Shown in pieces: positions 35,790 through 47,836 of a DNA stretch of 64,000 nucleotides. Each line of letters starts with the position of its first letter. Position 1 is the stretch's first letter. The notes beneath the pieces were generated by a model. That model was not told the origin of the DNA and made no database searches. It saw only the letters and a program-made list of their open reading frames with translations. The stretch comes from Hermetia illucens (lineage: Eukaryota; Arthropoda; Insecta; Diptera; Stratiomyidae), in assembly GCF_905115235.1 (NCBI RefSeq), contig NC_051849.1, positions 164,290,091 through 164,354,090 on the forward strand, read 5' to 3'. The translations under genes were made by a program, and so were the position numbers.

Positions 35790-38190
35790 GAGATCCTAAA
35801 CTTCTTTGATCTTCCCCACATATTTTCTTTCAATGTTGCTATTATGGGCGACAGCAAGATCAATAACATATGCGGAGTGACCCGTATTGCCAAATAATTG
35901 CACGTCAGGCTTATTGTGTGGTATATGGCCATCAATTAGAACGCTGAACGCTGAATGCTTTCCAAATCGGTTTTCGTCCACGGCAATATTTCGAATCCAT
36001 AACCCAGTGAAGGGATAGCCAATATATTCAATGTGCTTACTTTATTCTTCCCCGATAAATGCGATTCCGGCACCAGCTTTCCACTTCGCAGAAATTCGGA
36101 CAGCAGAGTATCCTTCAGATCATTAACACGAGCAGTATTTGTAGAAATCTGTCTCGGTCATGGCTTCAACGTGGAGGTCATCTTTGCTACCTTTGCGGAC
36201 GGCTTGGATTCGACTTGTCTAATCCAAATTCCATCCGAATATCACGGTTGAACCGGTCTATAATTCGCAACAGACTTCTAAGGTCATCGTCAGTACCAGG
36301 ATACAACTTGATGTCATCTAAGTAAATTAACTATGGCAGCTCGGAGTTAGCACGTAGGCCATATTTGACTGCAATAGCATCATTCAGTAGCCATAAAAGA
36401 GGTTTAGTACCATGCAAAATCAAAGGGGGAATTCTGCCGGGAAAATGCATCCAATATACGGATAAACTCTGAGGGATTGGTACCCTCAAGTGAAAGAACT
36501 GATGAGGTTGTATGCCACGTTTCAATGACTGTCGCGAAAAAATTATTTAGCTTGGTATCAATGCGATACAGATATAGGACATCAATTAGCCAGGTGCGCG
36601 GAATGCCGTCAAAAAAGATTGGCATAATCAATACAGCAACTAGAGAAATTTCTTAGGCCTTTAGTTGCTTGTCCCATAATTACTGGGTCGATAATGCAAC
36701 TCGATCCGACTCGGCAGCCCTTCTGCTCCTCGGATAGAACATTATTGATCTCAAGCTACCCATTGACCTTTCCACTAGTAATGGACGTTATGAATTTGTA
36801 GAGGTGGATAAGCAAGTAATCGGTCTTCTCTGCCCCGTGTCCTTTTTACGGAGAAGGTAGATAATTCCCGCTGAGTGGAAAGCGAAACTACCTCAGACCG
36901 ACTAATGACCTGATTTATGCTGCGCGTTAATCGACCGTGTATACTGATAATTTTTTTTTACTTGCACCCGATCCAGACCAGGACCCATATAGTTCTTCGA
37001 GCTGTTCATGGCTCGTCGAAAGTCCTCTTCGATAACATCCACCTTCAGCAGCAATCCAGCATGGTGGGCGGGAATCCTCAAATTGCATCCCAATACGCTT
37101 TTGTTTCGGTTACCACAAAGTGGATTATCTGAATGCTCTATTGGGATTTAATGAGACATTTGAAAAAACTTCGCTGGTTCCTCGCGTATGTTGCACTCCG
37201 AACACGTCTGGAGTGACTTCCGTCACATTGTCGCAACCGACTGCATACGACAGAAAGTTTCTACTTTAATATGTCCAGAATTTCAATTCACACTAGGGCA
37301 TATGGCATAGTTCCGGCAAACTGTTTGCACTTTATTTTTGACCCATCTGCTGGCATTGCCAGTGCTGATTTGAATCAGCCGAGTAATGTCCTGCCTTAGC
37401 GGGTCACGCCGAGGTTTTTTCATGGTGGATCTCTCCGGTCACTCAAGCCAATAACACGAGCGAGAATCTTCTGAACGTGAAATCTGACAGCGCAACTGCA
37501 CCACAATAGTGATTGCAATTACTGTAGTGGCATATCAGCACTGCGTCGAGGTGCAAGTTGTTGGAGATGCATAAAGCCTGGGAATACATGGTCCATGCAA
37601 AGGATCCATTTTCGAAAATAATATACACACTATGGAATTTGTCCAGCCGGATGATGGAGAAGTGTGCTTTGGTGACTAATGAAATTGTTGCCCACAGTGC
37701 TGCATGATACTATTGATGCCACCGCCTTTGCCACCATCGACTCTCGGTCACCAGTTTTCGCGATGACCAAAAGTCATAGATGTCTCCGAATGACAGCTGC
37801 GACCCCATGCGCACTCACGTGCGCGTATTGCGGGAAACGCTCGACGAATCTCTGGTATAACAGGGTTGTTTTTTCGTAGTAGGAGTGGATGATAAAGAGG
37901 TTCATATCCTCAGTCAATTTTCTCCGCGGCCTTCGCGAACCACTGATTGTGGTCCTTGTGGTGCCCGGCGCCATGCTGAACATTAGGGGAACCCGAACCA
38001 GTCATCAATTCAGATGACTTCTGCCGGTTATCCATACCGACCTTAAATTCCTTCCTCTCCTCATTTTTGGATTTGCATTTTATACCTAACTGCCAGGTGC
38101 TAGCTGCCTCGGTGAGTAATCTGCACGTTTCTGCACTTTCCTCACCTACTGCTTGAGACGTTGCGGTGGCGTACAACCACACAGACTTTC
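35790..38190 (-). mobile_element. R4/Dong-type LINE
   Basis: Going down the minus strand from 38,180: GIKCKSKNEERKEFKVGMD and LTEDMNLFIIHSYYEKTTLL, then FVERFPQYAHVSAHGVAAVI, an N-terminal region typical of R4/Dong ORFs. Then EEDFRRAMNSSKNYMGPGLD at about 37,000, RTWLIDVLYLYRIDTKLNNF and SLEGTNPSEFIRILDAFSRQ at 36,500, YLDDIKLYPGTDDDLRSLL near 36,300 (RT active-site region), and IDRFNRDIRMEFGLDKS. About 2.4 kb survives. Several frame changes and stops make it inactive. Clade is inferred from the RT signature. Confidence 0.7.
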
Positions 38191-39159
38191 TAGCCCCCCC
38201 GCTCCTCTTTATATTTTTTGTTTTCCAGTTTTAATTTATTTTCTATGTATTGCTTCAAGTTGTGTATGTATTGTTTCAAGTGTTTTTTACAATTTTAGTT
38301 TATATTTTTATTTTTATTAATATTTGATTTTTCAAAACTACAATTTGTTTTTGGGTCGGGTTGTTTGCTTAAATTGAATCAGAGTTGAAGTGAATATAGA
38401 CTAAATTTTTCTGATTTGAAAACTTCCTCTTCCCTTCCGACCGAGAGACATCTTCCAATATATCTAATAGACTATATATGAGAAGGCAGAAAGGAAACCT
38501 CAAAAGGGGCGCCTTATTGCACATCTGTGGTAAGAGGAGCATTGCTAACTTTTATGGCTCCACGCGCGGGGATTGGTTATTTTCATTTCCGGATTTAGCT
38601 TGTGTGCTGACCTTTATCTAACTTTGAACGATATCCCGTGAAATTTTGTAAAATTATACGGAAGGTATCGAAATTCCCGAGCCTGTCTAGCATAGAGACA
38701 AGCAAGTCTGACTCGAAGGAACACTTCGATAGAGCTTCAGTATTTGCGGGTGGACCTTCACGATCAATTTCGTTAGCTTTTTAATTTTTTTTTTAGGTTG
38801 GGATAACTTTGCCTTCTTGGTCGTCGTTTTTGCGCCAATACCCTTTCACCACAAAAGACAATTATTAAGGTTCTCACCAAGGTCTCGGACATATTCGCTG
38901 TGTGAGATGATTTCTTGGGGATAGTTTCCTCTTTTCTAAACAAAAAGTGTTAAATGAAAATTTTTTTCGTTGACTTTGACTCTCTATGGCCAACTATCAA
39001 TTTTTGCAGAGATTAGAAAATGGCCTTGTCTGGTCGGAATGCATACTGAGGAAGGCCGTATCGTCTGAAAAAGTTTCCATTAGTAAGCCCCGTCAATGAG
39101 TACGTATGTATCATATGTATACATGTAAGGTGAAGCATCAAACCTAAGTGCTTACAACG
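38191..39159. other. Intergenic; holds a dispersed repeat at about 38,715-38,830
   Basis: After an AT-rich stretch, the block TTCGATAGAGCTTCAGTATT with TTCACGATCAATTTCG matches the repeat at 14,085-14,240. No gene is seen. Confidence 0.45.
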
Positions 39160-39330
39160 TGACATAGAACAGTGGAGGAGTGCAAACTTCTCGGAAAATC
39201 ATGGCGGCATTGATGCACATTGCCAGGAACCGACAAACATAACGCTTAGGAATGATTGATTCGCTATGCCCCATATAGGGGTTTATGGCTATCAGATTTT
39301 TTAGAACACAAAGCTCAATTGGAAAAATTC
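39160..39330 (+). mobile_element. LINE-B 3' tail
   Basis: ACAGTGGAGGAGTGCAAAC and GGAAAATCATGGCGGCA, followed by CATTGCCAGGAACCG, align with the 3' end of the LINE-B copy at 25,465-25,560 (GAGGAGTGTGAGCG, GAAAATCATGGTGGAAGC). Only the tail remains. Confidence 0.55.
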
Positions 39331-40519
39331 AATGCTTTTCCGAATATTCAACTGCTTAGTCTTCATCACAGGTTTTACCAGAAATTCTATAATATCAATA
39401 CAAATATCGTGCAAAGTTCATCGAAGATGTGGTGTTTACTCTAAAAAAGGATCTAGGTTTCCACAAAGTGTTATTATCATGAGGCATTTTTCACGTTCTG
39501 AAAAGCTGGACATTTACATTATATGTGGCTCGTCTACTCGTGTTAGCAACGATTCCCTAGTGACCAAAAGATGTGCAATAAATCAAATTTGTGTTTGATA
39601 GATCTCCTTTTCGGATCTGGCTATTTTTTTTTAACAACTGAATTTTTAAGGCCATAACAATCACTTGTTGGAAGACAAGGCAAGAGATAAAATTATAATA
39701 TTGCAGCAGATTCTAGCCGCATAATATTTATATTTGTTATCTGAATCTCCGATTACCATAAATTGGTTATAACGTCTAGAAGAATGGTCTCGGATTCCTT
39801 CACGTTATTGACTTTTGCGAACTTAGCTCAGCAGTCAAAGAGCTATAAGGAAAATAATTTGAGTGTAAAGCGATAATAATAGAAATAAAATGGCGAATTT
39901 TGAAATTCCGTTACTCATTTCTGCCTTCAAGTGACGACATAAATAGATCAGATAATAATAATAATTATGTATTTTCGCATTGAAATGTGCACAAAAGAAG
40001 AGATACCCATATTGTGTTTGCAAACAAAAGCCAATCTAATTTTGTTAAATTCTTAAAATAATGCAATTTGTTAACAATTTGTGAATGACATTTGATTGAC
40101 TTGTACGTAATTGATTTCATATTTTAGACTTAGGTCTTTATCGAATCTAATATCTCTAAAAAGACAGCTCACTTCAATGTTCGAGAATTGTTTATTCATA
40201 GAGTATTTGGGTGATATGACATGTGAATTGATACTGAGAGCTATCACCGTGAAATTTTGAATGGCATGCTGGTCATTATGGGAATTTATACACGTATAGC
40301 TGGGGGACCTGAAGTCTATAAACAGCGTTATATAAATATAAGTTTCAACAATTAAATTCTGCATAAATTTCTTCGGTTAATTAAGGATATATGGTTACTG
40401 AAAACTCTTAAGTGAACTTGATGAATCCATCGTACTTAAATGCTATTACTTAAAATCCATCGAAGTTGTTTCCAGTCGTTGTTGTTCCAAGGAAAATAAG
40501 TAGACTTACTGTAGTGTAG
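39331..40519. other. AT-rich intergenic DNA
   Basis: Markedly AT-rich, with only short minus-strand frames of low complexity. No gene, RNA or repeat family is recognised. Confidence 0.5.
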
Positions 40520-42730
40520 ACTGCCGAGATGTGCCCTCGTCCGGATCAACATTCTCATCGGAAGAACATGAAACTTTATTAGGCTCATGTTTCGAGATTT
40601 GCCCTACGGGTGGTTTTCATTTTTCGGCTGACTGGATGGCACTTAAAATATCTATATATAGTCACTCCGCGCCCGAAACCCTGTTTCTCTGTAGTATTTT
40701 TTTGTAAAGCAGTTATATCACTCTCACATTGAGCACATTCCACAAGAAAATGGACAAGTCGTTGTCCTATTTATTTACTGGGTTTGTCGTTGTATCCCAA
40801 TGCAGTTTGAAGTTCCTTACACGACTTGCTGACAGCTAGTTTTTCCGGGTGTGGTAGCTCAACTTGGAAGACCGATTTGTACAGTTTTTTCAGCATCTAG
40901 GAGTGTCTTTTCTTCCGCCAAGTGCACTTTCACTCTCGTAACCATCCTTGGCGTGAATAGTGTCATTTTGACAGAGCAGATGGCTGCTTTGTAACTGTCA
41001 TCACTGTTAGTTCGTTAACAAAACCAAGCAACATCGTTTCATTTAACAAACGCGCAGCCTCATACATTATGTTTAAGACAGCCTTGGGAAACACCCGCTG
41101 TTACAACATATTTTTTCGGCCCTTCATTTGTCTCGTTTCAAAGAAGTTTCTCCGATAATTCTCGATTATCTGAGCTAAGTAACCAATAGCAAACTAGTTT
41201 AGCAAGGTTGGCTTTTATCCAACCCCAGTTGGACGAATGAAAGGCAATTAAAACATCTAGCTTCACCGCCGCACAGTACTTACATGCGGACAGTGCTGTC
41301 TAGATAGATCCTGTAGAACGGACTCGACGAAACCCACCCTGGGAATAGGGACGACGTGCAGCGCTTGTTGTGGGAGAAATGGTGAGCACATTACTTGGGG
41401 TGATTTTTGTCCACGAATTATGTGCATTACGACCTTATAAGTAGCACAGGTTCATATTTGCCTCAATACACAGCTGCCTGACGCAACTCCGCTTATTTTC
41501 CAATATGGCGTTCTTTAGGCGAAGATTGCGATATTCTTTCTCCACTTGTTGATATTTTAGCTTCCCTCTAATGTAAGCCAGATCGATAATTTAGTCAAAG
41601 CCACTGTCTCGGAAGGTGGGTACGCATCCAACGTTGGGCGGCACGATGTCCAGCTTCGCGAAGATTTTAAGCAGGTTATGGTCCCTGGTGTTTACCATTC
41701 GGTCTTCCCAGTTCAAGGCCTACACATTGAAATCACGGACGAAAATTTTAGAGCTGTGATTTCTAGAATCCAACACTAAATAGCCTAACGTCTCATCACA
41801 TTGCACTAATGTTGCTCTAATCGCTGTAGATATGGATGCCTTGCCTTATATAGCCGGTTCTCGCAAATGCCATATTTTCTTGTTGGTCTTGCTTTCCGCA
41901 TGCCCATATATAACACATATAACACAACAGTAATTTCGGTAAGTTTAGCAGATTATCACCATGTCCACACTCGACTCTCGAATGGTTTGCGAGATCAGGC
42001 CTTAAGGTGCCACGCAATGGTTGAGGTTGATTTGTACCAACCTCATTAGGGCTATTCACCTCCCTCTCTTCCTTCCACGACCTGGAATGTGCCGGTCCCC
42101 TTTCCCTTTGCGCAACATCATCGTGGATCTACAGTGACATTTTTGATGATGCGGCTCTACATTTGCTGCACCTTTTCGGCATATCGTACTGTCTATTGCA
42201 CGTTGCTGCAAAGCGACCCAAGTCAAGTCATCTGAAGTATCTTGATAGATACTTCCTGTCTAATTCGGCACACGACCAAACCTATTTTTATCTAGCCCGA
42301 GGTAATCAGTTTAACCGCTGATTCCACCGGCAAGCTAATAATAGCGGTTTGTGTACACCCATCCGTCTTCTTCTGCCTCTTTATCGCACTCTCTTCTATT
42401 CGGCTAAGGTTGCATTGTTCCCTTAGCGCAATATCGATATCCTCTCCTGGTCCTAACCTGGTCTAGGTTCTCGCTTTCGATTATTGTTTTTTGCTTTGAA
42501 GTTTTCACTGCTTGCTCATCTAAACATTTTCCACCTGACCAGGAAAACCATCCTCCGACTTCTCGCGTACGCCTGATGCGACTAACACTACCGCCAAAGC
42601 CTGCGAAATCCAGATTCGCTTTGACTTTCCGAAACATATCGGCATACTGACGTGTCTCCTTTCTTGGAAATAATTTATTATTTCCGAACGGATCTCCTTC
42701 TACTCTTTTTCCGCATCTTGCTGTCTACCT
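40520..42730 (-). mobile_element. R1-like LINE: ORF1 end, endonuclease and RT remnants
   Basis: On the minus strand from 42,640: the ORF1 piece KVKANLDFAGFGGSVSRIRR and DEQAVKTSKQK, then LVQINLNHCVAP, the usual start of the ORF2 endonuclease. Next come DSRNHSSKIFVRDFNV, LLKIFAKLDIVPPNVGCVPT with FRDSGFD near 41,650, FFETRQMKGRKN near 41,130, and VKVHLAEEKTLLDAEKTVQ with LAVSKSCKELQTALGYNDKP at 40,800-40,930. This order (gag-like ORF1, endonuclease, RT) is a LINE of the R1/LOA group. It is about 2.2 kb, shortened in RT, and full of stops. Confidence 0.7.
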
Positions 42731-43004
42731 TTGCTCATTGCTTAGGTTTATGGACTGGAATTCGTTTTCTTTTATCAAAGTCGAGGCAGTAATAGAGGCA
42801 CAATCAACTTCCCCGGAACTTTCGCAGGCTCATCTTTCTTCGACGAAAGGACATTTTTTTGGTTGTTTGCTGGGCATGAAGGGGTTCATTAATTTTTCTC
42901 CTACCTTGTCTTGTGTAGGTGCCATCTTTGTTTCTCGCGTGACTTTGCCACACGACCCTTCAGCCTTTTTTTCTCTAGCGTCCCAAGAAATGCACTTGGC
43001 GCAA

Positions 43005-43140
43005 TAGAGAAGGAGTGCAAGCATCTAAGAAAATCTTGTGGGGAGCAGAAGCTCACTTCAGGTAACCCCGAACGATGAACCGTAGGTGAGGTTGACGCAC
43101 TATACCCCACCAAGGGATAAATGGTTACCGTATACATATT
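43005..43140 (+). mobile_element. LINE-B 3' tail
   Basis: AGAAGGAGTGCAAGCATCT and AGAAAATCTTGTGGGGAGCA lead into ACTATACCCCACCAAGGGA, which aligns with the end of the LINE-B copy at 25,560 (TCTATACCCGACCAAGGAG). It is a truncated remnant. Confidence 0.6.
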
Positions 43141-44029
43141 ATGCATAATGCCTCGTATCCCAGTCCTGATATTTTGATGGACATCTTGCCTCTCCTTGAT
43201 AAACATGCGGAATTTATTTATGCGCTTTCCTAGTGAAGGAACGAAGCTCCAGTTTGTTGCATCCGTCTTTCACAATAGCAGCTTTCATGTCGATTCGGGA
43301 TTTATCTGAATTCCTCGCCGAGTTCCGCGACGCATCTCGGGAAGTAACACTTGTTGGTGATCTTCCAAGCGTCGAACTTTTATGAAAAGGACCTCATTTC
43401 CAATCCAGTATTATCTCTTGCAGTATTAGATGTTAAAGTAAGCAAGTTTCCCACTGCTGAGGCACTGCAGTTGCTGGATATCGACGGCCGCGAGCCTGCT
43501 CGCCCACTTTTCAAAAACTTGCACCACCAAAAGACTTCCTGTCTCGGCCACTATATTTGGTTTGATTTCTGGGTATCCTTCTCATAGTTAATGTTTATCC
43601 ACGGGTATGCGTTAGCTCCTACCTACCCGGCCTGCATCTGACCATGCCCAGGTGCATACATGTCCTGATGTGTGCATGTACATGCACCGGCGAGCGTTTC
43701 CGTATCCATACGAAAGAACGCGCCTGATGGAAGATATGGCTACTCCACACAGCGGCGTACATATGTATAAAGCAGTACATGTGCGTAGAAAATGTTATAT
43801 TCTAAGTCTGAAACAAAAACAAAAGTCTTGCCCTTTCAAAATAATAGTAAGTGTTATCGTTTATACTCATGCTACATTTTGAACTTCTAGGATACACGTT
43901 ATCCATTTTATTAGAGTAAATATGGGAATGAGATGTATATATTTTGACGCCTTTGGATTGGGTAGGTTATGACAATGGGCTCTGTTAAAGCTTATGGTGG
44001 GTTGGGTCCTAACTCTCTGATACTGAAAG
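43141..44029. other. Intergenic, nothing recognised
   Basis: Two + strand frames of about 76 codons have no known motif. No RNA gene is visible. Confidence 0.4.
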
Positions 44030-44165
44030 TTGCAAAAAGTACTAACTAAGGTCTTTGCTTTTGATATGACACAACTATACTATAAAAAAAATTACAGCCC
44101 CCTTGCATATATGTGGGGAACCCCCATTGAACTCAATATAAAAGCATATTACATAGACCACATAT
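44030..44165. repeat. Dispersed repeat related to 10,690-11,215
   Basis: CCCCCTTGCATATATGTGGG with GAACCCCCATTGAAC resembles CACATCTATGGGGAGGCCCC in the 10.9-kb repeat. The similarity is partial, so the family link is tentative. Confidence 0.4.
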
Positions 44166-44229
44166 GATCACAAAATTTCGTGATACTGTATCCAGTATTA
44201 AGAATTTAAAATTTTGTAAACGTGGAGGA

Positions 44230-44800
44230 GAGTCAAAGCCTTTGAACACTCACACCGTAATGATCCATTGTACTCGATATACGTATCGCTTCAAAGATGG
44301 TCTGTGGAGTCGGTGCCGAAGTTCACCCTCCTCTGGGTTTCCGGTCATAGGAACATTGAGGGGAATGAGCGGGCTGATGGATTGGCCAGGCTGGCTTTGA
44401 TATTGCCAGTCTTTCGGCGGGTACAGTCTTTAGCCCTCTGGCGACTGTCAAGGGCTGAATCGACTCACACTACTTAGTATCCGCGGACCTCAGATGGCAA
44501 AGGTGGTTTTGCCCTGCTCATAATAGAACCCGATTGCGGGAGTTCCTGTCGCTGTCTTTTCCGTCAGGATGCAAATGTCGCATCCGTCTGGATGTGCAAA
44601 TGCATGCAAGATTCCGACGGCCTGCTCGGGACACTGATCTATAAGGGACCATGCCGGCAGGCTCGGTGTACCCTGTAATTTGCATTGCCGAAGCTGCAGA
44701 GAGGAGGGAGAAACCCTCAGGCACTTCCTTTGCGATTATCCAGCATTAGAAAGTCAGGACACTAGATAAACATTCTTGGGGAGCTGCTTTCCTTCGTGAA
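44230..44800 (+). mobile_element. LINE fragment: RNase H and Cys-His tail
   Basis: The + strand reads FTLLWVSGHRNIEGNERADG with LARLAL, an RNase H block of I/LOA/Jockey-type LINEs, then a downstream tail with EGETLRHFLCDYPALES, the HFLC-type zinc motif. It differs from LINE-A in sequence and is a separate lineage. It is frameshifted. Confidence 0.7.
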
Positions 44801-44869
44801 TGCTGCGGGCTGTCTCTGAAGATCTGAGCCGCCTGAACTCTGCATCCTTTCTCTCATAACAGCAGCTCC

Positions 44870-45450
44870 TCGCAGCGGCCATTAATAATTACCTACCTAC
44901 CATTCGTATCGCAAAATTTCCGTTTGTGGATGTACTGCTACCCAACGCAGAAGGAACACATCAGCACCAACAGTTCGATACTTTATGCGTTGGCACACAC
45001 ATAGAAAATGATCCGCGGATCGCGCTTCTTCATTACAGGATGGATATGTATCATTTTGGAGGATTCCTATTCTGAACATATGTCTATTTGTTATTCTTCC
45101 TGGTCTCAGTCCCCAGGTATGGGGAACCCTGTTTCAGTTTCCTCCACACCACACCGACCAGCTGCCCTGAGTAGTTACATTGTATTGAATCTAGAAATGG
45201 AGTTCAATCGATTTCTACATTCCTGATGGATTTTTGAAGTGATCAAAGGATTGCTCAACGCCCTCATGCAACTTGACTATTACTGCAGGTTGCAATGCGT
45301 CCTGTCCTTTAACAGGTTGTCAATCATTACTGCCCTTAGGTTCGGATACAGGAAGTCCATGCCAGAGGAACCTACTGTCAATCAAATCAATGGCGTGTTG
45401 TGTATTTCTACACAGCGTTCCGAGGTCTCGATCAACAACTAACCCACGTC
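44870..45450 (-). mobile_element. LINE-A fragment with internal deletion
   Basis: The minus strand starts with a stretch that aligns base by base with 15,350-15,470 (AAAAATCCATCAGGAATGTA, AAATCGATTGAACTCC). It then jumps to the C-terminal Cys motif FRIGILQNDTYPSCNEEARS with HFLCVCQR. The RNase H core seen in the copies at 1-120 and 15,480 is missing. It is a dead fragment. Confidence 0.65.
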
Positions 45451-45849
45451 ATTAATTAAGCTCACAAATGTATTGGGAGAGCCTGCAATTCAGGTAGTAG
45501 TGATTCGTTCGGATTCCGCAGAAATGGCAATGGCACACTTTCTTGGGGATTTGATTGATACCATGCTCTCTGGCGACATAACAAATATTTAGTAAGAATA
45601 GAATAGTAAGTTTTTTATTCCTCATATACCAGTATTTGGGGGACCATTTGTCCTCTTCCTCAGTGAGTCCTGGTTTATGACAAAACAAAGTTTTTGGAAA
45701 TGCTCGCAGTCAAATGCACCTTCAGTGTTCCCAAACACCCTCATGGCGTACTTGCCATTCAGAGTTGCTGATCTGTCTGAAGTTCTCTGGATTTGAATAG
45801 TCATTTTTCTCAGATTAATAGACAAGTAGCTTTCTCCAAACTACATTTT
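45451..45849. other. Intergenic, no assigned gene
   Basis: Minus-strand frames contain FDCEHFQKLCFVINQDSLRK and CHCHFCGIRTNHYYL, faintly like THAP-type zinc-finger pieces, but the order and spacing do not fit. No feature is claimed. Confidence 0.3.
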
Positions 45850-46345
45850 TTTATTTTTAACGTATATATCTATATATATATTTCGGGAGTGACATATCCC
45901 CTCTTCAGTACAAAGCTACTAAAAACAATTGCGATTACGAGATTCTTTTATATTTGTTGAATAATAACTTTTATTTTTAAATTTAGACTTCAAAACTGGT
46001 TACCTGCTAATTACCGTGGCGAGTCTTATTAATTTCGAGGGGCAGTTACCCGAATCGATCTTTAATAATCGCGTGACGTTTTCTCTCAAAGTGTTTAAAC
46101 TTTCCCAAGAGTCCAAGGTTGTCGTTCGGTTTGCATGACGCAAGAACTCAGAATTTTCCCGTTGAATGGTATGACCTTCTTCGACTATATGCTCTGTAAC
46201 TGATGATCTTATGCACGATTGTGCTTCCGGACACTACTTACCGCTTCCTTGATGTGTTCGTTGAATCTTGTTGTTATCAGGCCTTTAGTCTATCATATAT
46301 ATATTTTATTGCAATCGCTGCACGTTATTCGGTAGGTATCGCTTT
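45850..46345 (-). mobile_element. Penelope-like element relic (GIY-YIG end and terminal repeat)
   Basis: On the minus strand 46,345-46,030 encodes, with frame changes, TTRFNEHIKEAV, then VTEHIVEEGHTIQRENSEFL, HANRTTTLDSWESLNTL and RLLKIDSGNCPSKLIRL. This is the pattern of the GIY-YIG endonuclease C-terminus of Penelope-like elements (RFxEH, then AEHIxExGH, then the ESLEI helix). About 100 bases downstream follows a hammerhead-like core, at the place where Penelope terminal repeats carry hammerhead ribozymes. The RT part is gone. It is decayed by stops and frameshifts. Confidence 0.6.
45881..45912 (-). ncRNA. Degenerate hammerhead-ribozyme-like motif
   Basis: The minus strand reads CTGAAGA, then a hairpin GGGG...TCCC with loop ATATGTCAC, then GAAA. 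A functional hammerhead needs CTGATGA; here one core base differs, and the following TA repeat has erased a clear stem III. The position downstream of the GIY-YIG remnant supports descent from a Penelope-type ribozyme. It is probably inactive. Confidence 0.4.
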
Positions 46346-47785
46346 TTTTCCCCGCTGCCAAAGGATCCTTGAAGCTTCCCAGTGAATTGCCTGCAACTAA
46401 TTTCTGGGAGCAGAATTATCTCTGACAGCTAACATTTAGCCTGAAGTCTCCTAGCCTTTCCGGCTGAAGCTTCCTTCTGCCGAGCCTTTTTCTCTCCTTC
46501 TTTGGAAGAATTAAGCAAGAGTGCTACCGACAGAACGGCCACTGTCAGGTTTCAAATTCTTCTAACAAGGGGAGTTGCTGTGCTCTCCTGTCTGGTTGAC
46601 TGCGCCGTGGACACTGAGTACAGGCTTTCACTGAGGGAGTATTTTCAGAAGATTTCTCTGTGGAGGAATGTAAATCTGGTGAGGCCTAATGGCGCGAATT
46701 TTCGGTGATACTGCTATTAAAACAGAGGTGAGACTGCTTCTGATGAATATCCTCCGCCTTGAACCAAGCCATTATCGCTTTTTGAAAAAAAAACGTCCGT
46801 CCTCAAGTGCATGTCGATCAAGCACTTCCTCAAATCTCAAATCAAACGAAATCTTGAATGAGATCCTGAAAAGCTAACTGTGACTTTACATAACTGATCA
46901 GGATCATACATGCCACCCAATCTCTTAAAGGAATGATCAACTTGTATCGGGTCTTATAGGTTATCATCACCACAGCAATTATAATTGGAAAGCTAATAAA
47001 ATCAGAAAGTTAATGGAAGGGTCAACAAAAAGGAAAAAATTGTTTCAAGGTTAAGAATCTAAGCGAAAATCCATTCTATGGAGCAATATCTTGAATTAAA
47101 AAGCGCTGAAAAGGGGAGTTGCTTTTAGATCAGTTGAAATCATGAATGAAATTCACCCATAACTTACTTAACTTTAAATTTGCTCAAGACCCATAGAAAA
47201 AAATCCTAACCGAGTTATCAATTCAAACCTGCAAAAGCGTCTATTTTTCCGGCGCCAAGTAGAACATATCGTTCAAGATTGTCTGATTTCGATTGGTTAG
47301 TTCGGTTATCTGAAAAATCTCCAAAAAGTACTAAATATATAAAAATTGCGCTCCCCTGCGCCATTTATTTAGATTTATTAATATTCAGATGACTTCAAGC
47401 TAAATGACCAGATTTCCATCTACATATATTACTGAGACGTAAAACTCATTTTTGAACCTGTCAATCTATACAGATTCCGATTAGGATGTTAGCGTTGTAT
47501 TTAGCTATTGAAGTATCAGAGACCCCCTTGTTTCTCAAAAGATAACTGAAACTCGCTAAATTTAAAGTAATATCTATCTTTGCGGAAGCTATCTATTGTT
47601 TGCATCAAATTGATAACATTGTCTAGTTAAACGAAACAGGAGTTGGTTTTACCTATTTTTAGATTTGTAATGTAGTAAGATTGACGTATTTTGAGACAAT
47701 AATTGAAACCACATTCAAACTCCTATCACTATAGAGAGTTATCAGCACAAGATGAAGATAAATAAAATGTCAAGCGAGCTGAATC
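46346..47785. other. Intergenic, upstream of lipase 4
   Basis: No supported genes. Short frames at 46,500-46,880 have no motif. The last 700 bases are AT-rich. Confidence 0.45.
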
Positions 47786-47793
47786 TATATAAG
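47786..47793 (+). promoter_or_regulatory. TATA box of lipase 4
   Basis: TATATAAG lies about 50 bases upstream of the start codon, as in the other lipases. It also argues that upstream in-frame ATGs at 47,752 and nearby are not used. Confidence 0.7.
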
Positions 47794-47836
47794 TTTAATT
47801 GGGAATTAAATTCCCGGTTTTGTAAGACAAAGCTTC

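Noticed and set aside
45452-45825. THAP-like zinc-finger pieces (FDCEHFQKLCFVI, CHCHFCG)
   Set aside because: The order and spacing of the Cys/His residues do not fit a THAP domain.
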